NCBI RefSeq assembly: GCF_018881815.1
Contig: NZ_JACVPP010000001.1
Coordinates: 1,295,097-1,359,096, forward strand
Direction of reading: 5' to 3'
Origin: Polynucleobacter sp. MWH-HuK1
GTDB taxonomy: Bacteria > Pseudomonadota > Gammaproteobacteria > Burkholderiales > Burkholderiaceae
DNA length: 64,000 bases
The notes beneath the pieces are model-generated. The model saw only the letters and a program-made list of their open reading frames with translations. It searched no databases and was not told where the DNA came from. The position numbers were made by a program, and so were the translations under genes. Shown here in pieces: positions 36,716-46,120 of the stretch. Numbering within the stretch: the stretch's first letter is position 1; each line of letters opens with the position of its first letter.

Positions 36716-38518
36716 ATGAATCATCCAAAGCCTTCTGGAGAAGTCAAAGCGGTTGCTGTGGCAACGGCAGATGATTTGAGGGAAACCATTCGTCGTAAGA
36801 GTAAGTTGAAGGGGCGTCAAGCTGATGATGCTTCTATTGCAGAGGTGCGCAAACTTATTGGAATTGCACCGCATCGTCGTGACTTGCTCATTGAGAATCT
36901 TCATAAGCTTAACGATGAATACCGCGCTTTGCATGATCGACATTTAGTTGCCTTAGCAAAAGAAATGAATTTGCCAATGGCAGAGGTATATGAAGTTGCT
37001 ACTTTCTATCACCACTTTGAAGTCGTACGTGGCAATGATCCAGTAGCAGATATTCTGATTCGTGTTTGCGATGGTATTGCTTGTGAATTGGCGGGAGCAC
37101 AAAATCTCTTGTCTAAATTGCCAGCTATCCTTGGCAATCCTAGTATTAAAGTCGTGGCAGCCCCATGTGTAGGGCGTTGCGAGCAGGCGCCTGTAGCCGT
37201 GGTTCACCAATATCCAGTGCTATTTGCAACAGCCGACAAGGTTTCTGCTGCTGTCAAAAATAATCTGACAGCACATCCGATGGCTAAAGATGATGCTGTG
37301 TTTGAGCCTGCTGCTTTAGCAGAGCAGGGCGTATCACCCCAAGGAGAGCTGCAAACAGTTTGTCCTGATTACGTTGGTTACGAGTCTTATCGCGCACAAG
37401 GTGGTTACGCTTTAGCACAAGAAATCCACGAAGGTAAGAAAGACGCTGAGAGCATCATCAAGGCCATGGAAAGTTCTGGCTTGCGCGGTTTGGGTGGTGC
37501 AGGATTTCCAGCGGGTCGCAAGTGGCGCATTGTGAAGGATCAAGTTGCCCCTAAATTAATGGCTGTGAACATTGACGAAGGTGAGCCAGGAACATTCAAA
37601 GATCGCACCTACTTGGAGCGCGATCCACATCGTTTCTTAGAGGGTCTATTGATTGCCGCCAATGTGGTTGGTATTGATGCTTGCTATATCTACTTGCGCG
37701 ATGAATATCATGGCTGCCGAGAGTTGCTAGAAGCCGAGTTGGCAAAGTTAAAAGCTAATCCACCATTTAAGTTACCTACGATTGAATTGCGTCGTGGAGC
37801 AGGTGCTTATATCTGTGGTGAAGAGTCCGCCATGATTGAAAGTATCGAAGGCAAGCGTGGTGAGCCTCGCATGCGCCCTCCATACATTGCACAAGTAGGT
37901 TTGTTTGGCAGACCAACCCTCGAGCACAACTTTGAAACCTTGTACTGGGTGCGCGATATTGTCCAGCGCGGACCAGAGTGGTTTAGCTCATTCGGTCGTC
38001 ATGATCGTAAAGGCTTGCGTAGCTTCAGCGTGAGTGGTCGTGTGAAGAAACCTGGTGTGAAGTTAGCTCCTGCCGGTATCACCATTCAAGAACTAATTGA
38101 TGAGTACTGCGGTGGCATGCAAGATGGCCACAAGTTTTACGGCTATTTGCCTGGTGGGGCATCGGGGGGCATCTTGCCAGCGACTATGAACGACATTCCG
38201 CTCGACTTTGATACCTTGCAACCTTATGGCTGCTTTATTGGTTCTGCTGCGGTGATGGTATTCAGCGACAAAGATAAGGCGCGCGATATGGCTTTGAACG
38301 TCATGCGTTTCTTTGAGCATGAGAGTTGCGGTCAATGCACTCCTTGTCGTGTAGGCACGGGCAAAGCAGCTCAACTGATGCAAGCCAAGTCTTGGGATCA
38401 AGAAACTTTAGAAGACTTAGCCACGGTGATGGTGGATGCTTCTATTTGTGGTCTAGGTCAAGCGGCACCAAACCCCATTCGTTGTATTCATAAATATTTC
38501 CCGGAAGAAGTAGCTTAA
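36716..38518 (+). CDS. NAD-dependent formate dehydrogenase, fused gamma-beta (FdsG-FdsB; NuoE-NuoF-like) subunit
   Basis: N-terminal NuoE domain (CDGIACELAG...APCVGRC) fused to NuoF domain (GLRGLGGAGFPAGRKWR, MAVNIDEGEPGTFKDR, ESCGQCTPCRVGT). Confidence 0.9.
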   Translation: MNHPKPSGEVKAVAVATADDLRETIRRKSKLKGRQADDASIAEVRKLIGIAPHRRDLLIENLHKLNDEYRALHDRHLVALAKEMNLPMAEVYEVATFYHHFEVVRGNDPVADILIRVCDGIACELAGAQNLLSKLPAILGNPSIKVVAAPCVGRCEQAPVAVVHQYPVLFATADKVSAAVKNNLTAHPMAKDDAVFEPAALAEQGVSPQGELQTVCPDYVGYESYRAQGGYALAQEIHEGKKDAESIIKAMESSGLRGLGGAGFPAGRKWRIVKDQVAPKLMAVNIDEGEPGTFKDRTYLERDPHRFLEGLLIAANVVGIDACYIYLRDEYHGCRELLEAELAKLKANPPFKLPTIELRRGAGAYICGEESAMIESIEGKRGEPRMRPPYIAQVGLFGRPTLEHNFETLYWVRDIVQRGPEWFSSFGRHDRKGLRSFSVSGRVKKPGVKLAPAGITIQELIDEYCGGMQDGHKFYGYLPGGASGGILPATMNDIPLDFDTLQPYGCFIGSAAVMVFSDKDKARDMALNVMRFFEHESCGQCTPCRVGTGKAAQLMQAKSWDQETLEDLATVMVDASICGLGQAAPNPIRCIHKYFPEEVA

Positions 38519-38557
38519 TAAAAGTAAATATAAAAATCAGGGAATAAAGAGACAAAC

Positions 38558-41452
38558 ATGAACGCTCCAACAAATCCTAAAGAACTTCAATTGCAAACCG
38601 TTGAGTTTAAGCTAGACGGCAAGACCATCGTTTCCTATGAAGGTGAAACGATTCTCAAAGCTGCTAAACGTCACGGCATTGATATTCCACACTTGTGCTT
38701 TAAAGATGGCTACCGTCCAGATGGCAATTGCCGTGCTTGCGTAGTCGAAATTAATGGTGAACGTACATTGGCACCAAGCTGCTGTAGAAGTGCAACACCT
38801 GGCATGGAAGTGAAAGCCAATAGCGAACGTGCACTAAAGAGTCAAAAGCTTGTCTTGGAGATGCTGCTCTCTGATATGCCTGATGAAGGCTTTAAGTGGG
38901 TAGGTGACACCAAAGAAGAAGAGCAGAAGAATCAGCATGGCGAGCTCAGTACTTGGGCTGCGCGCATGAATGTCACTGTGCGCCCAGAGCTCAGAGCTAT
39001 CCGCCGTGAAAAAGTGAGCAGTGATGTTTCTCATCCGGCGATGGCAGTCAATTTAGATGCGTGCATTCAATGTAATCGTTGTGTACGTGCATGCCGTGAA
39101 GAGCAGGTCAACGATGTGATCGGCTACGCGATGCGTGGTGCTCATAGCGAGATCGTATTTGATCTGAATGATCCAATGGGCGAGAGCACCTGCGTAGCTT
39201 GTGGCGAGTGCGTGCAAGCTTGCCCAACTGGCGCATTGATGCCTAAAGGTTTAATTGGTTCGCAAACGGTAGATCGCAAGGTAGATTCTGTTTGTCCATT
39301 CTGCGGTGTTGGTTGCCAAATTACCTACAACGTCAAAGACGAAAAGATTGTTAGCGTAGAAGGTCGTGATGGCCCAGCAAACCACAATCGTTTATGCGTT
39401 AAGGGTCGTTTTGGTATGGACTATATCCATAATCCACAACGCCTTACTAAGCCATTAATTAGAAAAGCAGGCGTTCCAAAGGATGAGTCCATGCTTGAAG
39501 GCAGGCAAGACTGGTCTGACATCTTCCGTGAAGCAACCTGGGAAGAGGCTTTGGAAGTTGCTGGCGGCGGCTTAAAGAGACTGAAAGATCAATACGGTAA
39601 CAAAGTATTGGCTGGCTTTGGCTCTGCAAAAGGCAGTAATGAAGAAGCTTATCTATTTCAAAAACTGGTACGTACAGGTTTTGGAAGCAATAATGTAGAC
39701 CATTGCACGCGTCTTTGCCATGCTTCATCTGTTGCTGCTTTATTAGAAGGTGTAGGCTCTGGCGCAGTAAGTAATCAGGTAAATGATGTTGAGCACTCAA
39801 GCTTAATCATGTTGATTGGATCAAATCCAACCGCTAATCACCCCGTTGCTGCTACCTGGTTTAAGAATGCTGCTAAACGCGGCGCCAAAATTGTTCTGTG
39901 TGATCCGCGTATGACCGAGATTAGCAAACATGCTTGGCGCACAATGCAGTTCAAGCCTGATACCGATGTGGCTATGCTTAATGCAATGATCTATACGATT
40001 ATTGAAGAAGACTTGGTTGATAAAAACTTTGTTGAAAATCGTGCCAATAATTTTGCAGCCTTAAAAGAGAACATCAAAGGCTACAGCCCAGAAGCGATGG
40101 CGCCAATCTGCGGTATTCCAGCAGAAACACTGCGTGAAGTGGCTAGAGAGTTTGCAACTACCAAATCAGCAATGATTTTGTGGGGTATGGGTGTTAGCCA
40201 ACACGTTCACGGTACTGATAATGCTCGCTGCTTAATTGCCTTAGTGAGTATCACAGGCCAAATTGGTAAGCCAGGATCTGGTTTGCATCCATTACGTGGA
40301 CAGAACAACGTTCAGGGCGCTAGTGATGCTGGTTTGATTCCAATGATGTTCCCCAACTATCAGCGCGTCGATAATCCAGAGGCACATGCTTGGTTTGAGA
40401 AATTCTGGGATACGCCGTTAGATAAAAAGCCCGGATATACCGTGGTAGAGATCATGCATAAGATCACTGCGCCTGATTCTGATCCAGACAAGATTCGTGG
40501 CATGTATGTCGAAGGTGAGAACCCAGCGATGAGCGATCCTGATTTAAATCATGCCCGTCATGCTTTGGCTTCCTTGGATCTTCTCGTAGTTCAAGATATC
40601 TTCATGACAGAAACCGCTTTGCTGGCTGATGTCGTATTGCCTGCAAGTGCTTGGCCTGAGAAGGTCGGCACGGCAAGCAATACAGACCGTATGGTGCAAA
40701 TGGGCAAGAAAGCAATTAACCCTCCTGGTGATGCCAAGCCTGATCTGTGGATTATTCAAGAGATCGCTAAGCGTATGGGTCTCAATTGGAATTACCAAGG
40801 TCCTGACGCTGGTGTTGCTGAGGTTTATGATGAGATGCGTCAAGCCATGCATGGTGCTATTAAGGGTATTACTTGGGAGCGCCTGGAGAAAGAATCAAGC
40901 GTTACCTATCCATGTTTATCCGCTGAAGATCCAGGTCGCCCTATTGTGTTTGATGATCAATTCGCCACGGCCGATGGTAAGGTAAAACTTGTACCTGCCG
41001 ACATCATTCCAGCGAATGAACGTCCCGATGCTCAATACCCATTTGTATTGATTACAGGCCGACAGTTAGAGCATTGGCATACCGGTAGTATGACTCGTCG
41101 CGCTACTGTGCTTGATGCTATTGAGCCTATGGCAACTGTGTCTATGAATGGTGAGGATATGACTCAGTTAGGTGTATCTGCGGGTGATGTGATTACTGTT
41201 CAGTCTCGTCGTGGTGAAGTGGGTATCCACGTGAGAAGGGATGACGGTACGCCAAGAGGTGTGATCTTTATTCCATTTGCATACTATGAGGCTGCTGCTA
41301 ACCTCATTACAAATCCTGCTCTAGATCCATTTGGCAAGATTCCAGAGTTTAAGTATTGCGCTGTGAGGCTGGCCAAAGGTGGTCAAGCAGCCAAGATCAT
41401 GGGATACGGCACGAATGCCCCAGGTGGATCCAAGGTTATGTCCAACGTTTAA
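38558..41452 (+). CDS. fdsA: Formate dehydrogenase alpha subunit
   Basis: N-terminal 2Fe-2S, two 4Fe-4S ferredoxin-like clusters, CPFCGVGCQ, NNVDHCTRLCHASSVAAL, ENPAMSDPD, GRQLEHWHTGSMTRR. Confidence 0.93.
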   Translation: MNAPTNPKELQLQTVEFKLDGKTIVSYEGETILKAAKRHGIDIPHLCFKDGYRPDGNCRACVVEINGERTLAPSCCRSATPGMEVKANSERALKSQKLVLEMLLSDMPDEGFKWVGDTKEEEQKNQHGELSTWAARMNVTVRPELRAIRREKVSSDVSHPAMAVNLDACIQCNRCVRACREEQVNDVIGYAMRGAHSEIVFDLNDPMGESTCVACGECVQACPTGALMPKGLIGSQTVDRKVDSVCPFCGVGCQITYNVKDEKIVSVEGRDGPANHNRLCVKGRFGMDYIHNPQRLTKPLIRKAGVPKDESMLEGRQDWSDIFREATWEEALEVAGGGLKRLKDQYGNKVLAGFGSAKGSNEEAYLFQKLVRTGFGSNNVDHCTRLCHASSVAALLEGVGSGAVSNQVNDVEHSSLIMLIGSNPTANHPVAATWFKNAAKRGAKIVLCDPRMTEISKHAWRTMQFKPDTDVAMLNAMIYTIIEEDLVDKNFVENRANNFAALKENIKGYSPEAMAPICGIPAETLREVAREFATTKSAMILWGMGVSQHVHGTDNARCLIALVSITGQIGKPGSGLHPLRGQNNVQGASDAGLIPMMFPNYQRVDNPEAHAWFEKFWDTPLDKKPGYTVVEIMHKITAPDSDPDKIRGMYVEGENPAMSDPDLNHARHALASLDLLVVQDIFMTETALLADVVLPASAWPEKVGTASNTDRMVQMGKKAINPPGDAKPDLWIIQEIAKRMGLNWNYQGPDAGVAEVYDEMRQAMHGAIKGITWERLEKESSVTYPCLSAEDPGRPIVFDDQFATADGKVKLVPADIIPANERPDAQYPFVLITGRQLEHWHTGSMTRRATVLDAIEPMATVSMNGEDMTQLGVSAGDVITVQSRRGEVGIHVRRDDGTPRGVIFIPFAYYEAAANLITNPALDPFGKIPEFKYCAVRLAKGGQAAKIMGYGTNAPGGSKVMSNV

Positions 41453-41472
41453 AGATCACTCAAGAAAAACAC

Positions 41473-41500
41473 AACAAGGCTCCTATATGGAGCCTTGTTT
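41473..41500 (+). terminator. Rho-independent terminator of formate dehydrogenase operon
   Basis: AACAAGGCTCC-TATAT-GGAGCCTTGTT perfect 11-bp stem plus T-rich tail. Confidence 0.85.
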
Positions 41501-41524
41501 GTATTTAAACCCTATATTCCACAT

Positions 41525-41540
41525 TACTACTTTTGTAGTA
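41525..41540. promoter_or_regulatory. Candidate toxin-antitoxin autoregulation operator
   Basis: Perfect inverted repeat TACTAC-TTTT-GTAGTA 22 nt upstream of antitoxin ATG. Confidence 0.55.
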
Positions 41541-41562
41541 AAATACAGTAAAGGGGGTCCAA

Positions 41563-41790
41563 ATGGGTATGCCGGTAAGAATTGATGATGATCTATATGA
41601 ATTAGCCAAGGTTGAAGCCAAGGTGGAGCATCGAACGATTGCCGGGCAGATCGAGTTTTGGGCAAAAGTAGGTCGGGCGGCAATAGATAACCCAGATTTG
41701 CCCGTAGCATTCATTACGGAGTCGCTCGCATCATTGGCTGAGCCTAGAGAGCAATCCACCCCATTCATCCCTCGCACTAGGAAGCTTTGA
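41563..41790 (+). CDS. ParD-like antitoxin
   Basis: Short protein MGMPVRIDDDLYELAKVEAKVEHRTIAGQIEFWAKVGRAAIDNPDLP; overlaps toxin ORF. Confidence 0.8.
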   Translation: MGMPVRIDDDLYELAKVEAKVEHRTIAGQIEFWAKVGRAAIDNPDLPVAFITESLASLAEPREQSTPFIPRTRKL

Positions 41791-42068
41791 TGGCGTATGA
41801 CGTTTATCAAACACGCCGATTCTTAAGGCAATACAAAAAATTAAATGACAAAACTGCCAAGGATGTCGATGACGCTGTAATCCTGGTGGCTAAAAAGCCA
41901 ACTATTGGAGAAAAAAAGAGCGGTGATTTTTCTGAATTATGGGTATTTAAGTTTAGAAGCGGTAATCAGCTTTATTTACTTGGGTACTCGATGGATGACG
42001 GGCTAAGACTAATTTATCTGGGGTCTATAGGGTCTCACGAAAACTTCTATCGTGACATTAAGCGATAA
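41787..42068 (+). CDS. RelE/ParE-superfamily toxin
   Basis: RRFLRQYKKLNDKTAKDVDDAV...LWVFKFRSGNQLYLLGYSMDDGLRLIYLGSIGSHENFYRDIK. Confidence 0.8.
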   Translation: MMAYDVYQTRRFLRQYKKLNDKTAKDVDDAVILVAKKPTIGEKKSGDFSELWVFKFRSGNQLYLLGYSMDDGLRLIYLGSIGSHENFYRDIKR

Positions 42069-42108
42069 ATGAGCGGATATCTCTAGGGACCTTTAGAATA
42101 AGACCTCA

Positions 42109-43767
42109 ATGGCCAGTTCAAAACCCTCCTCACAAACCAACAACAAGGCAGAGCTACCCGTGCTTATTATTGGAGCGGGTTTAGCGGGTCTAACGGTCGG
42201 ATTACATATGGCTGAATCCCAGCCAGTGATTTTGATGGCCAAACGCGGTTTAGGTGAGGCTGCGACAGCTTGGGCGCAAGGCGGTATTGTTGGTGTTGTC
42301 GATAAAGAGCATGACAGTATTGATTCACATGTAGCCGATACCTTAGACGCAGGCGCGGGTTTAGTTGTTGAATCTACTGCCCGGTACATTGCTGAAGAGA
42401 GTGCTGAGGCTATTCGTTGGTTGGTAGAGCAGGGTGTTCCGTTCACCACCGATGAGGCTGGCCCAATGGGTTTGCATTTAACTCGCGAAGGTGGACATAG
42501 TCATCGCCGAATTGCGCATGCTGCTGATGCCACCGGTAAAGCAATTCATGAGGTGCTGTTGGATAAAGCAAGAGCACATAAAAATATTCAGATCTTAGAA
42601 CATTGGATTGCTCTTGATCTCATCACCAATCGCCAGCTTGACGCTAGGACGCAGCGCACTAAGCCGAACCGTTGTTATGGTGTGTATGCGCTCGATATTA
42701 AAAACAACCGCGTGGAAACGATTGAAGCCAAGTCAGTAGTGCTGGCTACAGGAGGTGTAGGTAAGGTTTACCGCTACACCAGTAACCCTGATACTGCTAC
42801 CGGCGATGGTATTGCCATGGCTTGGCGCGCTGGTTGCCGGGTAGGCAATATGGAATTTATTCAATTTCATCCGACCTGTTTGTATCACCCTAGCGATCGC
42901 ACATTTTTGATTACCGAAGCAATGCGCGGCGAGGGCGGTTTATTGAAGCTGCCTGATGGCGCACGCTTCATGCCTGAGCACGATGACCGTCATGAGTTGG
43001 CGCCACGCGATATTGTTGCTAGAGCCATCGACTTCGAAATGAAAAAACACGGCTTGGATTATGTACATCTTGATGCTACTCATTTAGGTGAGGCATTTAT
43101 TAAAGAGCATTTCCCAATGATTTATGCTCGTTGTATGAGTCTTGGTTTGGATATTACTAAAGAGCCCATTCCAGTAGTTCCTGCTGCGCATTACACCTGC
43201 GGTGGCGTGGTGACTGATCTCAAAGGTCGTACAGACTTGCCAGGACTTTATGCAGTCGGTGAAGCAACTTATACTGGCTTGCATGGAGCCAATCGCTTAG
43301 CTAGCAACTCCTTATTAGAGTGCGTTGTCATTGGTAAGGCGGCTGCAGAAGATATTTCACAATTAAAAGCCCCAGCAATGCCCAATTTACCCCTCTGGGA
43401 TGAGAGTCAGGTGGAAGATGCTGATGAGCAGGTAGTCATTGCTCATAACTGGGATGAGCTCCGTTCTCTCATGTGGAACTATGTCGGTATTGTCAGAACT
43501 AATCGCCGTCTTGAGCGAGCTCTACATCGTATTAAACTACTGCGCTACGAGGTGCAAGAGTATTACGCCAACTTCAAAGTAACGCGCGATTTAATTGAGC
43601 TCAGAAACCTATTGGAGTGCGCTGAGTTGATCGTCCGCTCGGCTCTAATGCGCCGCGAGAGTCGGGGATTACATTACAGTCGCGATTATCCAGGCACTTG
43701 GGCTGTTTCTTACCCAACCATTCTTACCCCTCAGGTGGAAGGCGCTGAGAGCGATTCAGCCTCGTAG
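42109..43767 (+). CDS. nadB: L-aspartate oxidase
   Basis: VLIIGAGLAGLTVGLHM, GVGKVYRYTSNPDTATGDGIAMAWRAG, HYTCGGVVTDLKGRT, GLHGANRLASNSLLE. Confidence 0.95.
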   Translation: MASSKPSSQTNNKAELPVLIIGAGLAGLTVGLHMAESQPVILMAKRGLGEAATAWAQGGIVGVVDKEHDSIDSHVADTLDAGAGLVVESTARYIAEESAEAIRWLVEQGVPFTTDEAGPMGLHLTREGGHSHRRIAHAADATGKAIHEVLLDKARAHKNIQILEHWIALDLITNRQLDARTQRTKPNRCYGVYALDIKNNRVETIEAKSVVLATGGVGKVYRYTSNPDTATGDGIAMAWRAGCRVGNMEFIQFHPTCLYHPSDRTFLITEAMRGEGGLLKLPDGARFMPEHDDRHELAPRDIVARAIDFEMKKHGLDYVHLDATHLGEAFIKEHFPMIYARCMSLGLDITKEPIPVVPAAHYTCGGVVTDLKGRTDLPGLYAVGEATYTGLHGANRLASNSLLECVVIGKAAAEDISQLKAPAMPNLPLWDESQVEDADEQVVIAHNWDELRSLMWNYVGIVRTNRRLERALHRIKLLRYEVQEYYANFKVTRDLIELRNLLECAELIVRSALMRRESRGLHYSRDYPGTWAVSYPTILTPQVEGAESDSAS

Positions 43768-43829
43768 TCTCTTAAAGCTATAGAACTCCATTTTTGGTGA
43801 TAAGCTAACTCAATATCACAAGGAATTTC

Positions 43830-45209
43830 ATGGTCAGCTTTAAAGAGGAAGTCTACGAACATATCTCGGCTGTTTATCAAACTGCTGTAGATGAGATTAA
43901 GAATGTCTTTGGCTTAATTAAAGAAGTATGGCCATTGATCTTTTTATTACTTCTCGCTCTAACTATTCTCATCTGGTTTGCTAAACCCGCCCCACCCGAT
44001 AAAGTGTCAATGGCCACAGGTACCGGTGGATCCTATAAGATCTTGGGTGAAAAATATAAAGCCTATTTTGAGAAAAAGGGTATTGAGCTCAAACTAGTAG
44101 AGACTCACGGCTCTAAAGAAAATCTACAGCATTTAATAGATCGCAAAGACCCAATTCAAGCGGCTTTTGTACAAGGTGGAATGATTGCCGTAGACAACTT
44201 ATCTGGCGTGCAATCTCTGGGTAGTATTGACTATGAGCCCGTGTGGATTTTTTACCGTAGGAATACTTTCAATGAAGGTATTCATGTTTCTGATCGAGAT
44301 ATAGCTAAGCTCAGAATAAATATTGGAGCCGTTGGAAGTGGCACCCATACTCAAGCGCTGAGTATCTTGAAGCAAAATCATCTCAACCCAGCGGCTCCCA
44401 ATTTATTGAGTATGAATAATTCTGATGCTGTGAATGCCATTGAGCGAGGGGATATTGATGCCATATTTTTGGTGGACGGCTATGATTCGCCTAATGTACA
44501 AAGGCTGATCAAAAACCCAAATATTCGTTTGGTGACATTTATTCGGGCAGATGCCTATACTCGTTTAATGCCTTATTTTGAGGAGTTGACGGTCCCTATG
44601 GGTGGATTTGACTTGGGAAACAATATTCCAGATCACCCCATTCAGCTAATTTCCACAACAACAAATCTCTTAATTGATGATCGCCTACATCCTGCGATTC
44701 AAATTCTCTTTTTGGAAGCTGCCAAAGAAATCAATGGAGCTAAGTCCTATTTCTCAAAAGCAGGTCAGTTCCCTGTCTATATGAATACCGAGGCGCCACT
44801 GAGTAACGAAGCAAAGTTTTTCTATGAAAAGGGTACGCCAACCTTGATGAAGTATTTGCCATTTTGGTTGGCAGAGTTTTTAGAGCGGATGTTTTTCCTC
44901 TTGCTACCTTTTGCTGCCTTTTCATATCCCATTATTAAATCAATCCCTAGCTATAGAATCAATCTGGCGAAAAAGCAGATTAATTCAATTTATAAAGAGC
45001 TGGATAAGTTTGAGCAGAATACGATTCAAGCCTTCGAACCCAATCGTCGTGGTGAATACATTGAAGTGCTCAATGAGATGGAGCGAAGGGTTCTTGCCTC
45101 AAAAGCGGCCAAGCTAGCCACTGCCGACTGCTATAGCCTACGAAACAACATTGAATTTATCCGCAATGCCTTGGAAAAGCAGGTGATTTATAAGGGTAGG
45201 GAAAGCTAA
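43830..45209 (+). CDS. TAXI-family TRAP solute-binding protein, membrane-anchored
   Basis: N-terminal TM, SMATGTGGSYKILGEKY...TAXI domain, plus C-terminal TM and cytoplasmic-type tail. Confidence 0.8.
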   Translation: MVSFKEEVYEHISAVYQTAVDEIKNVFGLIKEVWPLIFLLLLALTILIWFAKPAPPDKVSMATGTGGSYKILGEKYKAYFEKKGIELKLVETHGSKENLQHLIDRKDPIQAAFVQGGMIAVDNLSGVQSLGSIDYEPVWIFYRRNTFNEGIHVSDRDIAKLRINIGAVGSGTHTQALSILKQNHLNPAAPNLLSMNNSDAVNAIERGDIDAIFLVDGYDSPNVQRLIKNPNIRLVTFIRADAYTRLMPYFEELTVPMGGFDLGNNIPDHPIQLISTTTNLLIDDRLHPAIQILFLEAAKEINGAKSYFSKAGQFPVYMNTEAPLSNEAKFFYEKGTPTLMKYLPFWLAEFLERMFFLLLPFAAFSYPIIKSIPSYRINLAKKQINSIYKELDKFEQNTIQAFEPNRRGEYIEVLNEMERRVLASKAAKLATADCYSLRNNIEFIRNALEKQVIYKGRES

Positions 45210-46063
45210 CCTAGGATCCTCATCGAAAAATCAACCGCATTAATATCTTTGGTTAATTTTCCGAGTGATATGCGGTCAACGCCAGTGCTTGCAATAGCGC
45301 GTATTTGGTCTAGATTGATGCCACCCGAGGCTTCCAGCAAGGCGCGTCCAGCAGTGATTGCAACAGCTTGCTTCATTTGATCGGTATTAAAGTTATCAAT
45401 CAAGATGCTCTTGGCGCCGGCAGTCAAGGCTTCTTCCAGTTCCGCAAAGTTTTCTACTTCAATCTGAATATCTACACCCGCATTTAGAGCTTGTGCATTT
45501 TTTAGGGCTGCAGTGACGCTACCAGCTGCAGCAATATGATTTTCTTTAATCAAAATGCCATGCCAAAGTGCTAGGCGTTGATTCTTGCCACCACCAACGA
45601 GTACTGCATATTTTTGTGCCTGGCGTAGCCCCGGAATTGTCTTGCGAGTATCTAGAACGGCACAGCCTTTAGGGTTAGGGCTGGCACCTTCAATTGCATC
45701 AACATGCTGGCGGGTGATGCTTGCTGTCCAAGAGAGCGTTTGCAAGAAATTAATACAGGTGCGCTCAGCAGAGAGCAGGGCTTGTGAGTCAGCCTCGATA
45801 TCGCAAACCTTGGTGTCGGGTTTCATGAGATCACCCTCTAGGTAATGCCAAGTAACCTTAGTATTGGGATCAAGTTTCTTGAGAGTCCCTTCAAACCAAT
45901 CTACGCCACAAAGCACCGCTTCCTGACGAACAATGAGCTGAGCCTTTACTAGCTTGTTAGGCACTAACTTTGCAGTCCAATCGCCCGTGCCAATATCTTC
46001 CATGAGTGCATCGGCAATATTACGTTGGCGGGCTTGCTCTAGCGTTTCGTTGTATTCAAACAT
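45206..46063 (-). CDS. nadC: Nicotinate-nucleotide pyrophosphorylase (carboxylating)
   Basis: LDTRKTIPGLRQAQKYAVLVGGGKNQRLAL, ILIKENHIAAAG, EASGGINLDQI. Confidence 0.95.
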   Translation of the reverse strand: MFEYNETLEQARQRNIADALMEDIGTGDWTAKLVPNKLVKAQLIVRQEAVLCGVDWFEGTLKKLDPNTKVTWHYLEGDLMKPDTKVCDIEADSQALLSAERTCINFLQTLSWTASITRQHVDAIEGASPNPKGCAVLDTRKTIPGLRQAQKYAVLVGGGKNQRLALWHGILIKENHIAAAGSVTAALKNAQALNAGVDIQIEVENFAELEEALTAGAKSILIDNFNTDQMKQAVAITAGRALLEASGGINLDQIRAIASTGVDRISLGKLTKDINAVDFSMRILG

Positions 46064-46120
46064 GAAAACAATATCTATCTAAAAAGAAAATAAAAAAAGA
46101 AAGAGAAATCAGTAACTAAA

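Noticed and set aside
39459-39800. 113-aa minus-strand ORF inside fdsA
   Set aside because: Fully antisense to the conserved formate dehydrogenase alpha subunit; no domain signal.
41473-41500. Long hairpin considered as toxin-antitoxin regulatory element
   Set aside because: Position directly after the fdsA stop, 11-bp GC-containing stem and T-rich tail fit a rho-independent terminator better.
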